Shown: positions 20,268 through 32,627 of the stretch, one piece after another
Numbering within the stretch: the first letter of the stretch is position 1
How the letters are laid out: each line of letters starts with the position of its first letter
DNA from: Tulasnella sp. 424
Taxonomy: Eukaryota > Basidiomycota > Agaricomycetes > Cantharellales > Tulasnellaceae
Assembly (NCBI GenBank): GCA_019633425.1
Contig: WSUB01000215.1
Span: forward strand, 1 to 59,721
DNA length: 59,721 nucleotides
Direction of reading: 5' to 3'
Translations under genes and position numbers: made by a program
Notes under the pieces: model-generated
The model's input: the letters and a program-made list of their open reading frames with translations, nothing else
The model's database searches: none
What the model was told of the DNA's origin: nothing

Positions 20268-20913
20268 TCTCGAACCGACGTCCTCAAACTCTTCGTGCAA
20301 GTCGAAAGCGCCATCCAAAGCGCCAACCCTACCATGTTCTACGCCGACGTCCTAGCCAAAGTGCACTCCACCATCGCCAGCGACCACTTCGGACTAGCAC
20401 CGTCCGCGGAAGAAGACGCCGCTTTCAGAGCATCCATCGCGGATTAAGAACCGCTCCCTGACACGCGAGACGCGCTTCGTCGACCGTCGAAACACTACAA
20501 ACTCGTCATCTTGTCCAACGTCGACCGGGCTAAGCTTCGCGCATACGAAACGCAAACTCGAAGACGGTTCGGGGTTCACGTTCGACTTGATCCTCACCGC
20601 TCAAGATATCGGGTCGTACAAACCGGACTTGCGGAACTTCGAGTTCGCGTTGAATAAAGTGAAAGAGGAGTGGGGCGTCGAGTCCGGCCAGGTCTTGCCT
20701 ACCGCGCAGAGCTTGTTCCACGATCACGTTCCTGCGAACAAGTTGGGCTTAAAGTCGAGTTGGATCGCGAGGCGGGGGTCGGTCGTTGGTGCAAAGGAGA
20801 GCGATTTGGAGGAACAGGGTGTCAAGGTCACGTATACTTGGAAGTTTGAGACTTTGGGTGCTATGGCGGATGAGGTGGAGAAGCAGTTTGGGGAGAGTGG
20901 CGAAGGTGCCTAA
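20268..20913 (+). pseudogene. HAD hydrolase pseudogene, array copy 3
   Basis: Lacks exon 1. TAA at 20445-20447 lies at the same codon as in copies 1 and 2, and an extra A near 20532 shifts the frame. The 3' part (20587-20913) is still open with motifs III and IV. Confidence 0.88.
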
Positions 20914-21069
20914 AGAAGGACAAGATACAATCGAGACTCACGGAGTACCAGCATCGTAGCCAACAGGATATATAGCTCACAAATTTGTACAGAAACATGC
21001 GTTACATGAACTACAGTCGGGTATCAAGAAAGGAATCGTGGTCGGTCTCGAAATGTCCTCCGTGAAACA

Positions 21070-23450
21070 TCATTCCGCATCCGCTGGTTCGAGTTGCTGA
21101 CGGGCTTTAGCCGCGTGCTTTAATGCGCGTGCTGCATCCCAAGTATTTCCGATTTCTTCAAAAATGGCAGCAGCTTGTTCATAAAGGCGGATTGCATCTC
21201 CGTACTGATCCTGGTCGCGATGGATGTGGGCAAGGGACCTCAGAGTGCAGGCTCTTCCGTATCTGTCACCAATGTCGATACTAATTTGCAGGCTTTCGGA
21301 GAAAAGCTGAACGGCCTGGCTGTACTGTTTTTGGTATCGATACACCACGGCGAGACCGCACAGAGCGTTGGCTCTTCCTTGTCTGTTGCCGGCTTCGGTG
21401 CAGATTTGGATAGCCTCGGAGTAGAGTGGAACGGCTTCGCTGTACTCGCTTTGAACCCGATGGACCTCGGCAAGTCCCCACAGAGCATCGGATCTTCCAT
21501 TTCGGTCGCCGATTTCGGTGAAGATTTGGATGGCCTCGGAGTAGAGCGGAACGGCTTCACCATACTCGTCTTGAATCCGATGCACCTCGGCAAGCCCCCA
21601 GAGAGCATCGGCTCTTCTTTGCTTGTCGCCGGTGTCGCTGCAGATTTGGATGATTTCGGAGTAGAGCGGAACGGCCTCGCTGTACTCGGTTTGAAGCCGA
21701 TGGATATCGGCAAGACCCCAGAGAGCATTGCATCTTCTAGCATTGTCAGCGGTCGTCGTGCAGATGCCCAACGCTTCGGTATAGTATTTTGACGCGATGT
21801 TATAGTCATCCTGATCTAGATGCATGTTTCCCAGTTTGATAAGAAGTTCAGGAGAGCGGGCTTGGAATCCCGACGTGTTCGAGGCTCGCTGCGGATCGGG
21901 AATAACCATTGGCTGTACAGCAACAAGTCAAATTGTGTTCAAGTAACCCAAATACCAGGACCACTCACCATCCAATTCATTGACTTTCTACAAACCTCAG
22001 CTGTTGGCCGCTTGCTGGGATCGATACTCCAACACATGATCATTAGCGAGTAAAGTTGCCGGATCAACACCATGCTGGCATGGTCAGCGACAGATGGGAG
22101 GTTCCCCTGAATGACGTGTATGACTATGACAGTGTCCTTTCGGACATTTTGAAACGGAATCGAATTCGTCATAACCTATTCCAGTGCTGACTGTAAGCTT
22201 CCATCAAGAACAATGTACCGATTTTGGTATACCTCGTAAAATATCCAGCCCAATGCCCAGATATCGCTCCATAGGCCGAGTTCCATGCCAGGTTCATCTT
22301 CCATGAGCAGCTCCGGAGCAGCCCAACGAAGAGTAAATTGATTACCCTTCAGTGTCACGGTATTTGTGGCTTCACAAAATTCCGTCTCGAGCAACAAAAC
22401 TGGCTGCACTACCTTTTTGCTTTTCTCGGGTTGCTCAGGGGTATCCTTTTTCATGAGATGGCGCGCGGAACCAAAGTCCGTGATGACTGCGCGACAGTTC
22501 AAGTTTACCACCACGTTGGCCTATGTAGTATAGAGTTTAGGTTGCCAAATGTCATATCGCAGTACTACACATCCGGACCCACCGATTTGAGGTCGCCATG
22601 ATAAATCGGCGGATTCTGATTATGAAGGTACTCCACTCCTCTCGCTACGTCGTTGATCTGGCATAGGGTGACTCAGAGAGTGACTCGAAGGGTAATGTCC
22701 TGATCTTACCAGCCATATTCGCTCCGGGATTTCCCAGTCCGCCGAGGCCACGAAGTCCTTTAAATTTCCGTGGGCTGCCCAGGGAAAGACCAGCCAAACC
22801 CTATCCTCGGCCAGATCTTCAACGAATCCTACAAGCTCGATGACGTTTTCATGAGAAAGCCCGGTTAAGAACCCTGCTTCCCTGAGTGCCAACTGGGAGG
22901 ACTTAGCGATGTGCAAGAGCTCGAGGCGATGGGATAACATATTCTCACCCCCAATACTCGCTCTTTGTCCTTTCCGTTCTCGATCTTCAGTTTCTTCACT
23001 GCGATGGCCTAACATATGGAAGCCAGCTCGGTCAACGACTTGTTGTAGGAAACAAAGTGAGTCTCGTTGGAAACAGACCTTTCGCTTGGGCGTTCCATCG
23101 TCGGACTCGTTCTCGCCTCCGGTTTGAGCTGACTCGTCCGCGCTACCTTTGGAGGCGGAAGTAGAAACCAGAAACGCTCGTGAAACCGTCGCGAATCCTC
23201 CACGAAACTCCGGGCCGTCTTCCGGGAATTCGATCGAGGACGAATCGATTCGCCATTCCGCAAGTTTCTGGAGTTTATCCGTCTACAAAGAAATGGACGC
23301 TGGTGAGCGCTTATGATTATTCTCCGTGATTCGGGTGGAACGCACTAATCTCCTGCCTGCCAACGGTGGTTGGGACGGACTGCCAGAATCGCCTGGATCG
23401 AACTCTTGCGAATCACGACGGTCGGCGTCGTCGTTTTGGTCCACTTGCAT
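21070..23450 (-). CDS. protein kinase-TPR protein, copy K3
   Basis: Same architecture and intron phases as K1 and no disruptions. Start MQVDQNDD at 23450. Kinase motifs are intact (AVKKL, HGDLKS-ANVVVN, TDFGSA, WAAPELL), and six TPRs lie in the last exon (21070-21912). Relative to its sisters it has one extra base near 23066. This falls inside the second intron, which supports the placement of that intron. Confidence 0.88.
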
Positions 23451-24583
23451 CGGATTGTTCAAGGTAAAAACGATCGAAGGTTAGGTGGGTCGACGGTCAA
23501 GGAGGAGCTTCGCCGAGGGGGAAGAAGCGAAAGGAGGTGGTATGAGGGACGAAGGGTGAATCTGAGGGTCTTTATAAAGCGGGAAGCCCTAGCTCACTCG
23601 TGAACTACGCTCGTGCCGCTCCTCGACACGAAGGAAGCTTGCAACAGTCATGGGCGCTTTCGAGGCCTTATTCTCCCTTGGAATGTTCGTCGCAGGCCAC
23701 CACGTTGCCCGCGATCAGATCTGGTGCTGCGGATAAGATCACGTTGTACTACCATGAACCTTCGATTCGCTTCCACAAAGTAGCCTTTCGGTCTCCCTTA
23801 TGCCCTTAGTCTTTCGGACCTGTGAACTTGCTACTTGCTCCTGAGTTTCATATTCTGGGCTCTCTCCTTTGGATAAGAGTAGGGTCGACCCGGATACCCC
23901 ATACATACTAACACGTATGACTGCAGTGCAACAATCGATTGTATGCTTAGCTTCGACAAGACAGGCCTCGCTTTGCTATGGCAGTGAGAACCTTGGTAAC
24001 CAGAAGAGGTATACAATAAGTTTGGGGAGGGGGACGTTAGGTATATGCAGGGTTGAAGAGGGTCAGGGAGGCCAAAGCGGTGGGTGCGCCATGGCCACCA
24101 AGGACAGGTCAAAGGCGACAGGAAGCGAGAAAGAATGGGGGAATAAAGCCCCCTCTCAACATGTCAAAAGCAGCCCGGACGTGAGACAGGAGAGGGTAAT
24201 GGGAGGATAGGAAAATAAGCCGGAGCGAGGACTCTAAGAGAATCGAGTGCATTGTTAAGTGAAAAGGAGGCAGCAAAGGCCGAAGAAGACAGGAGTGGAG
24301 GAGAGATTGAGCAAGTGCAAGATGAACGAATTTGCCAAGGGACCGGGATAAGGGAAAACTAGCGTGGACCATTTTGAGTGGGAGGGGTCCAAGTGTTAGG
24401 AACGAGCAAAATAAACAGAACGAGAGCGGATAAATGCGAGGTGCGAGGGTCCATGTGCTGGTTAGGAAGAGGCCGAACCCCGCGCGAGAATGAGAATCCA
24501 GACTGATCATGAACGCGTCGTCGCTGGAGGCAGGCGCGTTCCTTGGCCTGACTACTCTACTCTCGTTCCTCTCATATCACCAT
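23451..24583. repeat. array spacer between K3 and PUP1 copy 4
   Basis: A full-length spacer copy of about 1.1 kb with the kinase TATA motif at about 23571 and the PUP1-proximal block at its right end. No gene seen. Confidence 0.75.
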
Positions 24584-27434
24584 GACTGACCTACACAGAG
24601 GCTCTGGATTCGACTTCTCGAATGTCATTCGGTGATTGATTTACACTTTTACTCTAACGACCAGACCACACAGTCGAACACGCCCGAGCCGCGTCATTTT
24701 CCATTGAGCAACAATCACCTCGAGTCTAAAGGCGTTCGCCTCCCCAAGGCCACGAGCACGGGAACGTCTATCGTCGGATACCTCTTCAAGGATGGGATCG
24801 TGCTAGGCGCCGATACGAGAGCGACAGAAGGACGTATCGTCGCTGACAAGAATTGTGAAAAGGTAGGTCCACGTCGGGAACAGCTCTTGGATTCTATGAA
24901 GCTAACAGGGCCGTGCAAGCCGGCAGGGCCCGCTACCTTGAGGAAAGTCAGTTTCGGAGTTTCGTGGGCTATCATTTCAGGACACAGTACGAACGGCCGC
25001 TTTCAACTGGCGAGGAGTACTTTTGCCTTCTTCAAACACACGATATGACTCTTCAGTAGTTTTCGCAGAGCTTTTATAGAGCATCCTTCCTTGCTATGTG
25101 CGTTTCTTGCGCTCAACACCCGTCTCAGGCCAGATTTAGGCAGCCGGGATACAGCTCGTTCCAAGATGCAGATTTGTAGTTGGAGCGTCCTGTCCCCATC
25201 GGTAAATGCATTACTAGCCGCGTTGATCTAATCCGCAACCAAACCCTCACAGCCTACATGGTGCCGCTGATCTAGACACGAGCCGTCCGTCAGATGAGTC
25301 CAGAGCGTTGCCTTCATAACTTTAACTTTCATGCTTGACACGTCGATACCATGCATTGCGGCAAAAGAAGCGAGAGCCGGACGTTTCAGCCCATCAATAT
25401 CATCCAAGTCAATACGAGAATCCGAAATGGTAGCCTTTGCCCTGTGAATATGAAAGTGTCAAGCAAAGCAACCCATGTAGAGAGCGCAATAGACTTCATG
25501 TCGGCATTGCTGATCTCTTAAACGGTGCTGCTTATGATGATACCTAACAGCACATCACTTAATTCCTCGGCGTTAGATGAACCGTTTGCAGCAAAAGAGC
25601 ATCCACCGGGCTCGGTGCCATCTCCAAAACGAGACTATACAGCCGCAAAGTCGAAACACCGGCCAGACAGCAGGTGCCGAATTATAGCTTTTCACCAGTC
25701 AACAATCTCAACGTTTGGTGACACCATCACTCCGGGTCTTGAGAGGTGAGTGTTCAAAGCCACTGGCATGCGAGATCGTGAAAAAATGTGATAGAGGCTA
25801 CGGGTGTCGACGAGATGCTGGAACACCGCCCGCACGCCGTTAGTTACACAAGCTGTACTGCTGCCCAAAACTCCCCCATCTAGTGATGTGCTCTAAAACG
25901 GCAAGTGGCTACTGGGCTCGACGTTTAAGGTCGGCACGGAAAGGAGGGACGGCGATGATGCGTTCGGACTTTCACCAAGCTCCGTCTCGAGAGTGGGACA
26001 CGTAGGGTCAATTACCAAACTATTGGCCCATCGGGCTCACTCGTATTTACAGCAGTCACTACTTCAAACATGTCGCGATCGGATTGCCCGGGGTCGTGGT
26101 CGAGAGCAAGGCAACCCGGCGTCGAGTCCGCGAGACCAGAGAGAGAAGTTTATGTTTTGTCCGTTTCTGTGTCTGTTTCTGTTTCTGCAGAGCGCCATGA
26201 CTCGGGCGACCGTCAACGTCTGACATGATCAGCAGCCGTTCGGCAGTCCAGAACGAAATTGGGCTTACCACAGTTCCAATCGATACGGCACTCCTCAGTA
26301 TCATCCCGGAACATGTAGAACGGACAGTCAGCGGAAAGGTAAGGCTTGTGCGCACCTTGGCAGGTAGTCTCCTGAATCAGACTAATAACAACTTAGTGTG
26401 GGAGGGGATCAATGTGCGTTACTCGGCAGCCAGTTTCGTCGTTCCTGGAAAAGAGAAAAGCGGATGAAGTAAGGTAACCGAAGCGAAGACCTCAGTAGAA
26501 CAACGTACAATCAACGCATAGGCGATGAACTCGTCTCATCTTAGCAAGTCGTATACAAGAAGGATGGCGAAAGTGATTGAGTAGCTTGAGCGTCGCAAGA
26601 GCAAGAGTAAACGGAGAAAAGGGATGGAGATAGAGCTCAAGCTCTCGATGACGCAGTGTGACGTCGGAAACTCAGCCGCCAATCGATAACTTGAATTCAA
26701 TAGCCGCAATCGATAATTCGAGCCCAGCTGCTGAGTCAGCCCCACAATGTAGAGGGTCATTCTCTTAATGTTTTTCGAAAATCGGCTCAACCCTACAAAA
26801 ACCCACTACCAAGGTAGCGGGAATGTCCAGGCTTAACGCTGCCTGGTTGGTGGGTGCCCATAGATCCACCACATTTCCGAATCAATCCCATGCTCCGGTG
26901 CCGGTACAGCAGCAGACACCGAGTTCACGACCGCGCTTATCTCGTCTAATATTGAGATGAACGCGTTGTCGACGGGGAGTGAGCCTAGAGTGGTGACCGC
27001 CATGACCATGTTGAAGCAGATGCTTTTCCGGTAAGCGACCGGCTTTTTTGTGCATCACTTTCGATCGAATTTCAATTACTTAATGCTGGGCGTTCTTTCT
27101 CTCTCTCAGTTATCAAGGTCACATGAGCGCGGCTCTCGTCCTTGGTGGGGTCGACGCAACGGGTCCTCGACTATTCACCGTCCACCCCCACGGCAGCACG
27201 GACTCCACACGTAACCATGGGTTCCGGAAGCCTGGCAGCAATTGCTGTGTTTGAAAGCACCTGGAGGAAAGATCTTGAGGTTAGCCTCGCGCGTCCTGAT
27301 AAAGCTCATGCAGCCAACGGCTGACCTCTAATATTCGCTATTCGTGATATCTTTTCCTTTACTTAGCGCCAGGAAGCAATCGACCTCGTGGCTGCCGCTA
27401 TCTCGGCTGGTACCTTCAACGATCTCGGCTCCGG
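24584..27434 (+). pseudogene. proteasome beta-2 (PUP1) pseudogene, array copy 4, split by an insertion
   Basis: Exons 1-2 and the start of intron 2 lie at 24584-24898, and the rest resumes at 26823. The 1.9-kb insertion sits in intron 2. Exon 4 also has a small deletion (GGACTCCACACG for the normal GGACAAACTTCCATACG), and the last exon is missing. It is not functional. Confidence 0.87.
24899..26822. mobile_element. 1.9-kb insertion of unknown type carrying gene fragments
   Basis: Absent from every other PUP1 copy and flanked by ATG on both sides (24896-24898, 26823-26825), a possible 3-bp target duplication. CCCGCTACCTTG at 24929-24940 is inverted at 26810-26821. The right end folds into a 9-bp hairpin (26802-26810 with 26813-26821). 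No transposase is seen. It holds gene-like scraps, such as a minus-strand frame near 25260-25440 reading LDDIDGLKRPALASFAAMHG (SAP-like in look) and a plus-strand frame at 25525-25749. It is best described as a non-autonomous element or a captured fragment. Confidence 0.6.
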
Positions 27435-27524
27435 TATGTGGTGGTTTCCATAATTTTTAATCAGGTCAGAGTTCTTTCCATCCGCTCAACCATTCGCCTC
27501 TTCCATCACCCTTAGGTTCGACGA

Positions 27525-27680
27525 ACCTAACCTCTCGAACCGACCTCCTCGGTCGTTGGTGCAAAGGAGAGCGATTTGGAGGAACAGGGGGTCAAGGTTA
27601 CGTATACTTTGAAGTTTGAAACTTTGGGTGCTATGGCGGATGAGATGGAGAAGCGGTTTGGGGAGAGTGGCGAAGGTGTA
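27525..27680 (+). pseudogene. HAD hydrolase remnant, array copy 4
   Basis: The HAD copy jumps from its fused 5' end (ACCTCCTC at 27550) to GGTCGTTGGTGCAAAGG, near the 3' end of the gene, deleting about 500 bp with motifs II-IV. Confidence 0.85.
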
Positions 27681-27846
27681 AAGATGGTTAAACAAGAACA
27701 CGATACAATGGAGAATCACGGAGTACTAGCATCGTAGCCAATAGGATATATAGCTCACAATTTGTACAGAAACATGCGTTACATGAAATACAGTCGGGTA
27801 TCAAGAAAGGAATCTCGGTCGGTCTCGAAATGTCCTCCGTGAAACA

Positions 27847-30218
27847 TCATTCCGCCTTCGCTGGTTCGAGTTGCTGACGGACTTTGGCGACCTCCTTTAA
27901 TACCTCCGCTGCATCCCGAGTATTTCCGATTTCTTCAAGGATGGCGGCCATTTGTTCATAAAGGCAGATTGCATCTTCGTACTGATTCTGCTCGCGATGG
28001 ATGTTGGCAAGGGACTTCAGAGTCAAAACTCTTCCGTATCTGTCACCAGTGTCGATACGAATTTGCAAGCTTTCGGAGAGAAGCTGAATGGCCTGGAAGT
28101 ACTGTTTTTGGTATCGATGCACCTCGGCGAGCCCCCGCAGACCGTCGGCTCTTCCATGTCTGTCGCCGACGTCGGTGCAGATTTGGATGGCCTCGGAGTA
28201 GAGTGAAACGGCTTTGCTGTACTCGTTTTGAAGCCGATGCACATGAGCAAGGCCAAGCAAAGCGCTGGCGCTTCTTTCTCGGTCGCCGATTTCGGTGCAG
28301 ATTTGGACGGCTTCGGAGTAGAGCGGAACGGCTTCACTGTACTCGTCTTGAAGCTTATGCACCTCCGCAAGCCCCCACAGAGCATCGACTCTTCTTTCCC
28401 TGTCGCCGGTGTCGGTGCAGATTTGGACGATTTCGGAGTAGAGCGGAACGGCTTCGCTGTACTCGGCTTGAAGCCGATGCGTCTCGGCAAGACCCCATAG
28501 AGCATTGCATGTTCCTGCATGGTCAGCGGTCCTCGTGCAGATGCCCAAGGCTTCGGTATAATATTTCGACGCGATTGTATAGTCATCCTGATTTAGATGC
28601 ATGCTTCCTAGTTTGATAAGAAGTTCAGGAGAGCGGGCTTGGAATCCCGACGTGTTTGAGGCTCGCTGCGGATCGGGAATAACCATTGGCTGTAAGCGAC
28701 AAGTCAAATTGTGTTCAAGCAACCCAAATACCAGGACCACTCGCCATCCAATTCATTGACTTTCTACAATCCTCAGCTGTTGGCCGCTTGCTGGGATCGA
28801 TACTCCAACACATGATCATTAGCGAGTAAAGTTGCCGGATCAACACCATGCTGGCATGATCAGCGACAGATGGGAGGTTCCCTTGAATGACGTGTATGAC
28901 TACGACACTGTCCTTTCGGACATTTTGAAACGGAATCGAATTCGTCATAACCTATTCCAGTGTTGACTATAAGCTTCCATCAAGAACAATGTACGGATTT
29001 TGGTATACCTCGTAAAATATCCAGCCCAATGCCCAGATATCGCTCCATAGGCCGGGTTCCATGCCAGGTTCATCTTCCATGAGCAGCTCCGGAGCAGCCC
29101 AGCGAAGAGTAAATTGATTACCCTTCAGTGTCACGGTATTTGTGGCTTCACAAAATTCCGTCTCGAGCAACAGTACTGGCTGCACTCCCTTTTTGACTTT
29201 CTCGGTTTGCTCAGGAGGATCCTTTTTCATGAGACGACGCGCGGAGCCAAAGTCCGTGATAACTGCGCGACAATTCAAGTTTACCAACACGTTGGCCTAT
29301 GGAGTGTAGAGTTTAAGGTTGCCAAATGTCATATCGCAGTAACATCCGGACCCACCGATTTGAGGTCGCCATGGTAGATCGGCGGATTCTGATTATGAAG
29401 GTATTCCACTCCTCTCGCTATGTCGTCGATCTGCATAGGGTGACTCAGTGAGTGACTCAACAGGTAATGTCCTGATCTTACCAGCGATATTCGCTCCGGA
29501 ACTTCCCAGTCTACTGACGCCACGAAGTCCTTTAAATTTCCATGGGCTGCCCAGGGAAAGACCAGCCAAACCCTATCCTCGGCCAGATCTTCAACGAATC
29601 CTTCAAGCTTGATGACGTTTTCGTGAGAAAGCTCGGTTAAGAATTCCGCTTCCCTGAGTGCCAACTGAGAGGGCTTAGCGATGTGCAAGAGCTCGACACG
29701 ATGGGATAACTTATTCTCACCGCCAATACTCGCTCTTTGTCCTTTCCGTTCTCGATCTTCAGTTTCTTTACTGCGATGACCTAACATATGGAAGCCAGCT
29801 CGGTCAACAACTTGTTGTGGGAAGTAAAGTGAGTTTCGTTGGAGCAGACCTTTCGCCTGGGCGTTCCATCGTCAGACTCGTTCTCGCCTCCGGTTTGAGC
29901 TGACTCGTCCGCGCTACTTTTGGAGGCGGAAGCAGGAACCAGAAACGCTCGTGAAACCGCCGCAAATCCTCCACGAAACTGCGGGCCGTCTTCCGGGAAT
30001 TTGATCGAGGACGAATTGATTCGCCATTCCGCAAGTCCCCGGAGTTTATCCGTCTACAGATAAATGAACGTTCGTGAGCGCTTATGATCACTCTTCGTGA
30101 TTCTGATGGAACGCACTAATCTCCTGCCTGCCAGTGGCTGGGACGTAGCGTTAGAATCGCCTGGATCGGACCTTTGCGAACCACGACGGTCGGCGTCGTC
30201 GTTTTGGTCCACTTGCAT
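27847..30218 (-). CDS. protein kinase-TPR protein, copy K4, with a GC donor in the last intron
   Basis: Eight exons as in K1, all open, with start MQVDQNDD at 30218. Kinase motifs are intact (AVKKL, HGDLKS-ANVLVN, TDFGSA, WAAPELL), followed by six TPRs. The intron separating the kinase from the TPR exon starts GCGAGT (28744 downwards) instead of the GTGAGT seen in the sisters. GC-AG introns can splice, but less efficiently. If the intron is retained, translation stops about 10 codons later and a kinase without TPRs results. This copy may therefore make two products or be losing its TPR half. Confidence 0.82.
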
Positions 30219-31332
30219 CGGATTGCTCAAGATAAAAAGGATCGAAGGTCAGGTGGGTCGACGATCAGGTAGGAGCTTCGCCGAGGGGGATGAAGCGAGA
30301 GGAGGTGGTATGAGGGACGGAGGGTGAATCTGAGGGTCTTTATAAAGCGGGAAGCCCTTGCGCATTCGTGAACCACGCTCGTGCCGCTCTCCTATGTCCT
30401 ATGTACCCTTTTCCTCGGGACGAAGGAAGCGCACAACAGTCATGGGCGCTTTCGAGGCCTTATTCCCTCTTGGAATGTTCGTCGCAAGCCACCACGTTGC
30501 CCGCGTTCAGATCTGGTGCTGCGGATAAGATCACGCTGTACTACCATGAACCTTCGATTCGCTTCCACAAAGTAGCCTTTCGGTCTCCCTTAAGCCCTTA
30601 GTACTTCGGACCTGTGAACTTGCTACTTGCTCCTGAGTTTCATATTCTGGGCTCTCTCCTTCGGATAAGAGTAGGGTCGACCCGGATATTAACACGTGTG
30701 GCTGCAGTGCAAGAATCAACTGTATGCTTAGAAAGTCTTAGAATCGACAAGACAGGCCTCGCTTTGCTATGGCAGTGAGAGTCTCGGTGACCAGAACAGG
30801 TATACAATTAAGTTTGGGGGAGGGGGACGTTAGGTGACAGGGAAGAGGGTCAGGGAGGCCAAAGCTGTGAGTGCGCCATGGGCACCAAGGACAGCTCAAA
30901 GGCGACAGAAGCGAGAAAAAATGGTAGAGTAAAGTCCCCTCTCAACATGTCAAAAGCAGGCCGAAGGTGAGACAGGAGAGGGTAAGGGGAGGATAGGAAA
31001 AGAAGCAAGAGCGAGGACTCTAAGAGAATCGAATGCATTGTCGAGGCAGCAAAGACCGAAGAAGACAGGAGTGGAGGAGAAATTGAGCAAGTACAGGATG
31101 AACGAATTCGCCAGGGGACCGGGATGAGGGGAAAACTTGCGTGGACCATTTTGACTGGGAGGGGTCCAAGTGTTAGGAACGAGCAAAATAAACCGAACGA
31201 GGCGGATAAATGCATGGTGTGAGGTGCGAGGTCCATGTGCTGGTTCGGAAGAGGCCGAACCCCGCTCGAGAATGCGAATCCAGACTGCGTTCCTTGCCCT
31301 TACTACTCTACTCACGTTCCTCTCATACCACC
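30219..31332. repeat. array spacer between K4 and PUP1 copy 5
   Basis: A full spacer copy with the kinase TATA motif at about 30339 and the PUP1-proximal block near 31230. No gene seen. Confidence 0.75.
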
Positions 31333-32627
31333 ATGACTGACCTATACAGAGGCTCTGGATTCGACTTCTCGAATATCATTCTGTGATTGGTTTACACTTT
31401 TACTCTAACGACCAGACCACACAGTCGAACACGCCCGAGCCGCGTCATTTTCCATTGAGCAACAATCACCTCGAGTCCAAGGGCGTTCGCCTCCCCAAGG
31501 CCACGGGCACAGCGTCTATCGTCGGATACCTCCTCAAGGATGGGATCGTGCTAGGCGCCGATACGAGGGCGACCGAGGGTCCTATCGTCGCTGACAAGAA
31601 TTGTGAAAAGGTAGGCCTACGTCGGGAACAGCTCTTGGATGCTATGTCCAGGGTTAACGCTGCCTGATTGGTGGCTGCCCATAGATCCACTACATTTCCG
31701 AATCAATCCGATCCTGTGGTACTGGTACAGCAGCAGACACCGAGTTCACGACCGCGCTTATCTCGTCCAATATTGCGATGCACGCGTTGTCGACGGGGAG
31801 GAAGCCTAGAGTGGTGACCGCCATGACCATGTTGAAGCAGATGCTTCTCCGGTAAGGAACCGGCTTTTTTGTGCATCACTTTCGATCGAATTTCAATTAC
31901 TTAATGTGGGGCGTTCTTTCTCTCTCTCAGTTATCAAGGTCACATTGGCGCGGCTCTCGTCCTTGGTGGGGTCGACGCAACGGGTCCTCGACTATTCACC
32001 GTCCACCCCCACGGCAGCACGGACAAACTTCCATACGTAACCATGGGTTCCGGAAGCTTGGCAGCAATGGCTGCGTTTGAAAGCACCTGGAGGAAAGATC
32101 TTGAGGTTAGCCTCGCGCGTCCTGATACAGCCCATGCAGCCCACAGCTGACCTCTAATGTTCGCTATTCGTGATATATTTTTCTTTACTTAGCGCCAAGA
32201 AGCAATCGACCTCGTGGCTGCTGGTATCTCGGCTGGTATCCTCAACGATCTCGGCTCCGGTATGTGGTGGTTTCCATAATTCTGAATCAGGTCGCAGAGT
32301 TCTTTCTATCCGCTCAACCACTCGCCTCTTCCATCACCCTTAGCTTCGAACGAACCTAACCTCTCGAATCGACCTCCTCAAACTCTTCGTGCAACTCGAA
32401 AGCGCCATGCAGAGCGTGAACCCAACCATGCTCTACGCCGACGTCTTAGCCAAAGTGCACTCCATCATCGCCAGCGACCACTTCGGCCTAGCACCCTCCG
32501 CGGAAGAAGAGGCCGCTTTCGGAGCGTCCATCGCGGATTGGGAACCGTTCCCCGACACGCGAGAAGCGCTTCGTCGATTGTCGAAGCATTACAAACTCGT
32601 CATCTTGTCCAACGTCGACCGGGCTAG
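31333..32627 (+). CDS. chimeric proteasome beta-2 / out-of-frame HAD protein (297 aa, 6 exons)
   Basis: Exons 31333-31382, 31460-31610, 31685-31851, 31931-32105, 32193-32259 and 32344-32627 (894 nt) close exactly. Exons 1-5 are PUP1 ([50 protein letters not shown]). The last PUP1 exon is replaced by HAD exon 2 read in the wrong frame, adding about 94 residues rich in Arg, His and Pro ([16 protein letters not shown]...). At the processing site, TSTGT-TIVG of the intact gene is TGTA-SIVG, so the Gly(-1)/Thr1 pair needed for self-cleavage and catalysis is lost. If made, the product cannot be a normal active subunit. It might compete for assembly or be a dying copy still open by chance. Confidence 0.65.

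Noticed and set aside
24899..26822. Helitron interpretation of the insertion in PUP1 copy 4
   Set aside because: There is a 3' hairpin and gene scraps, but no TC start, no CTRR end and no insertion between A and T. An apparent 3-bp duplication also argues against it.
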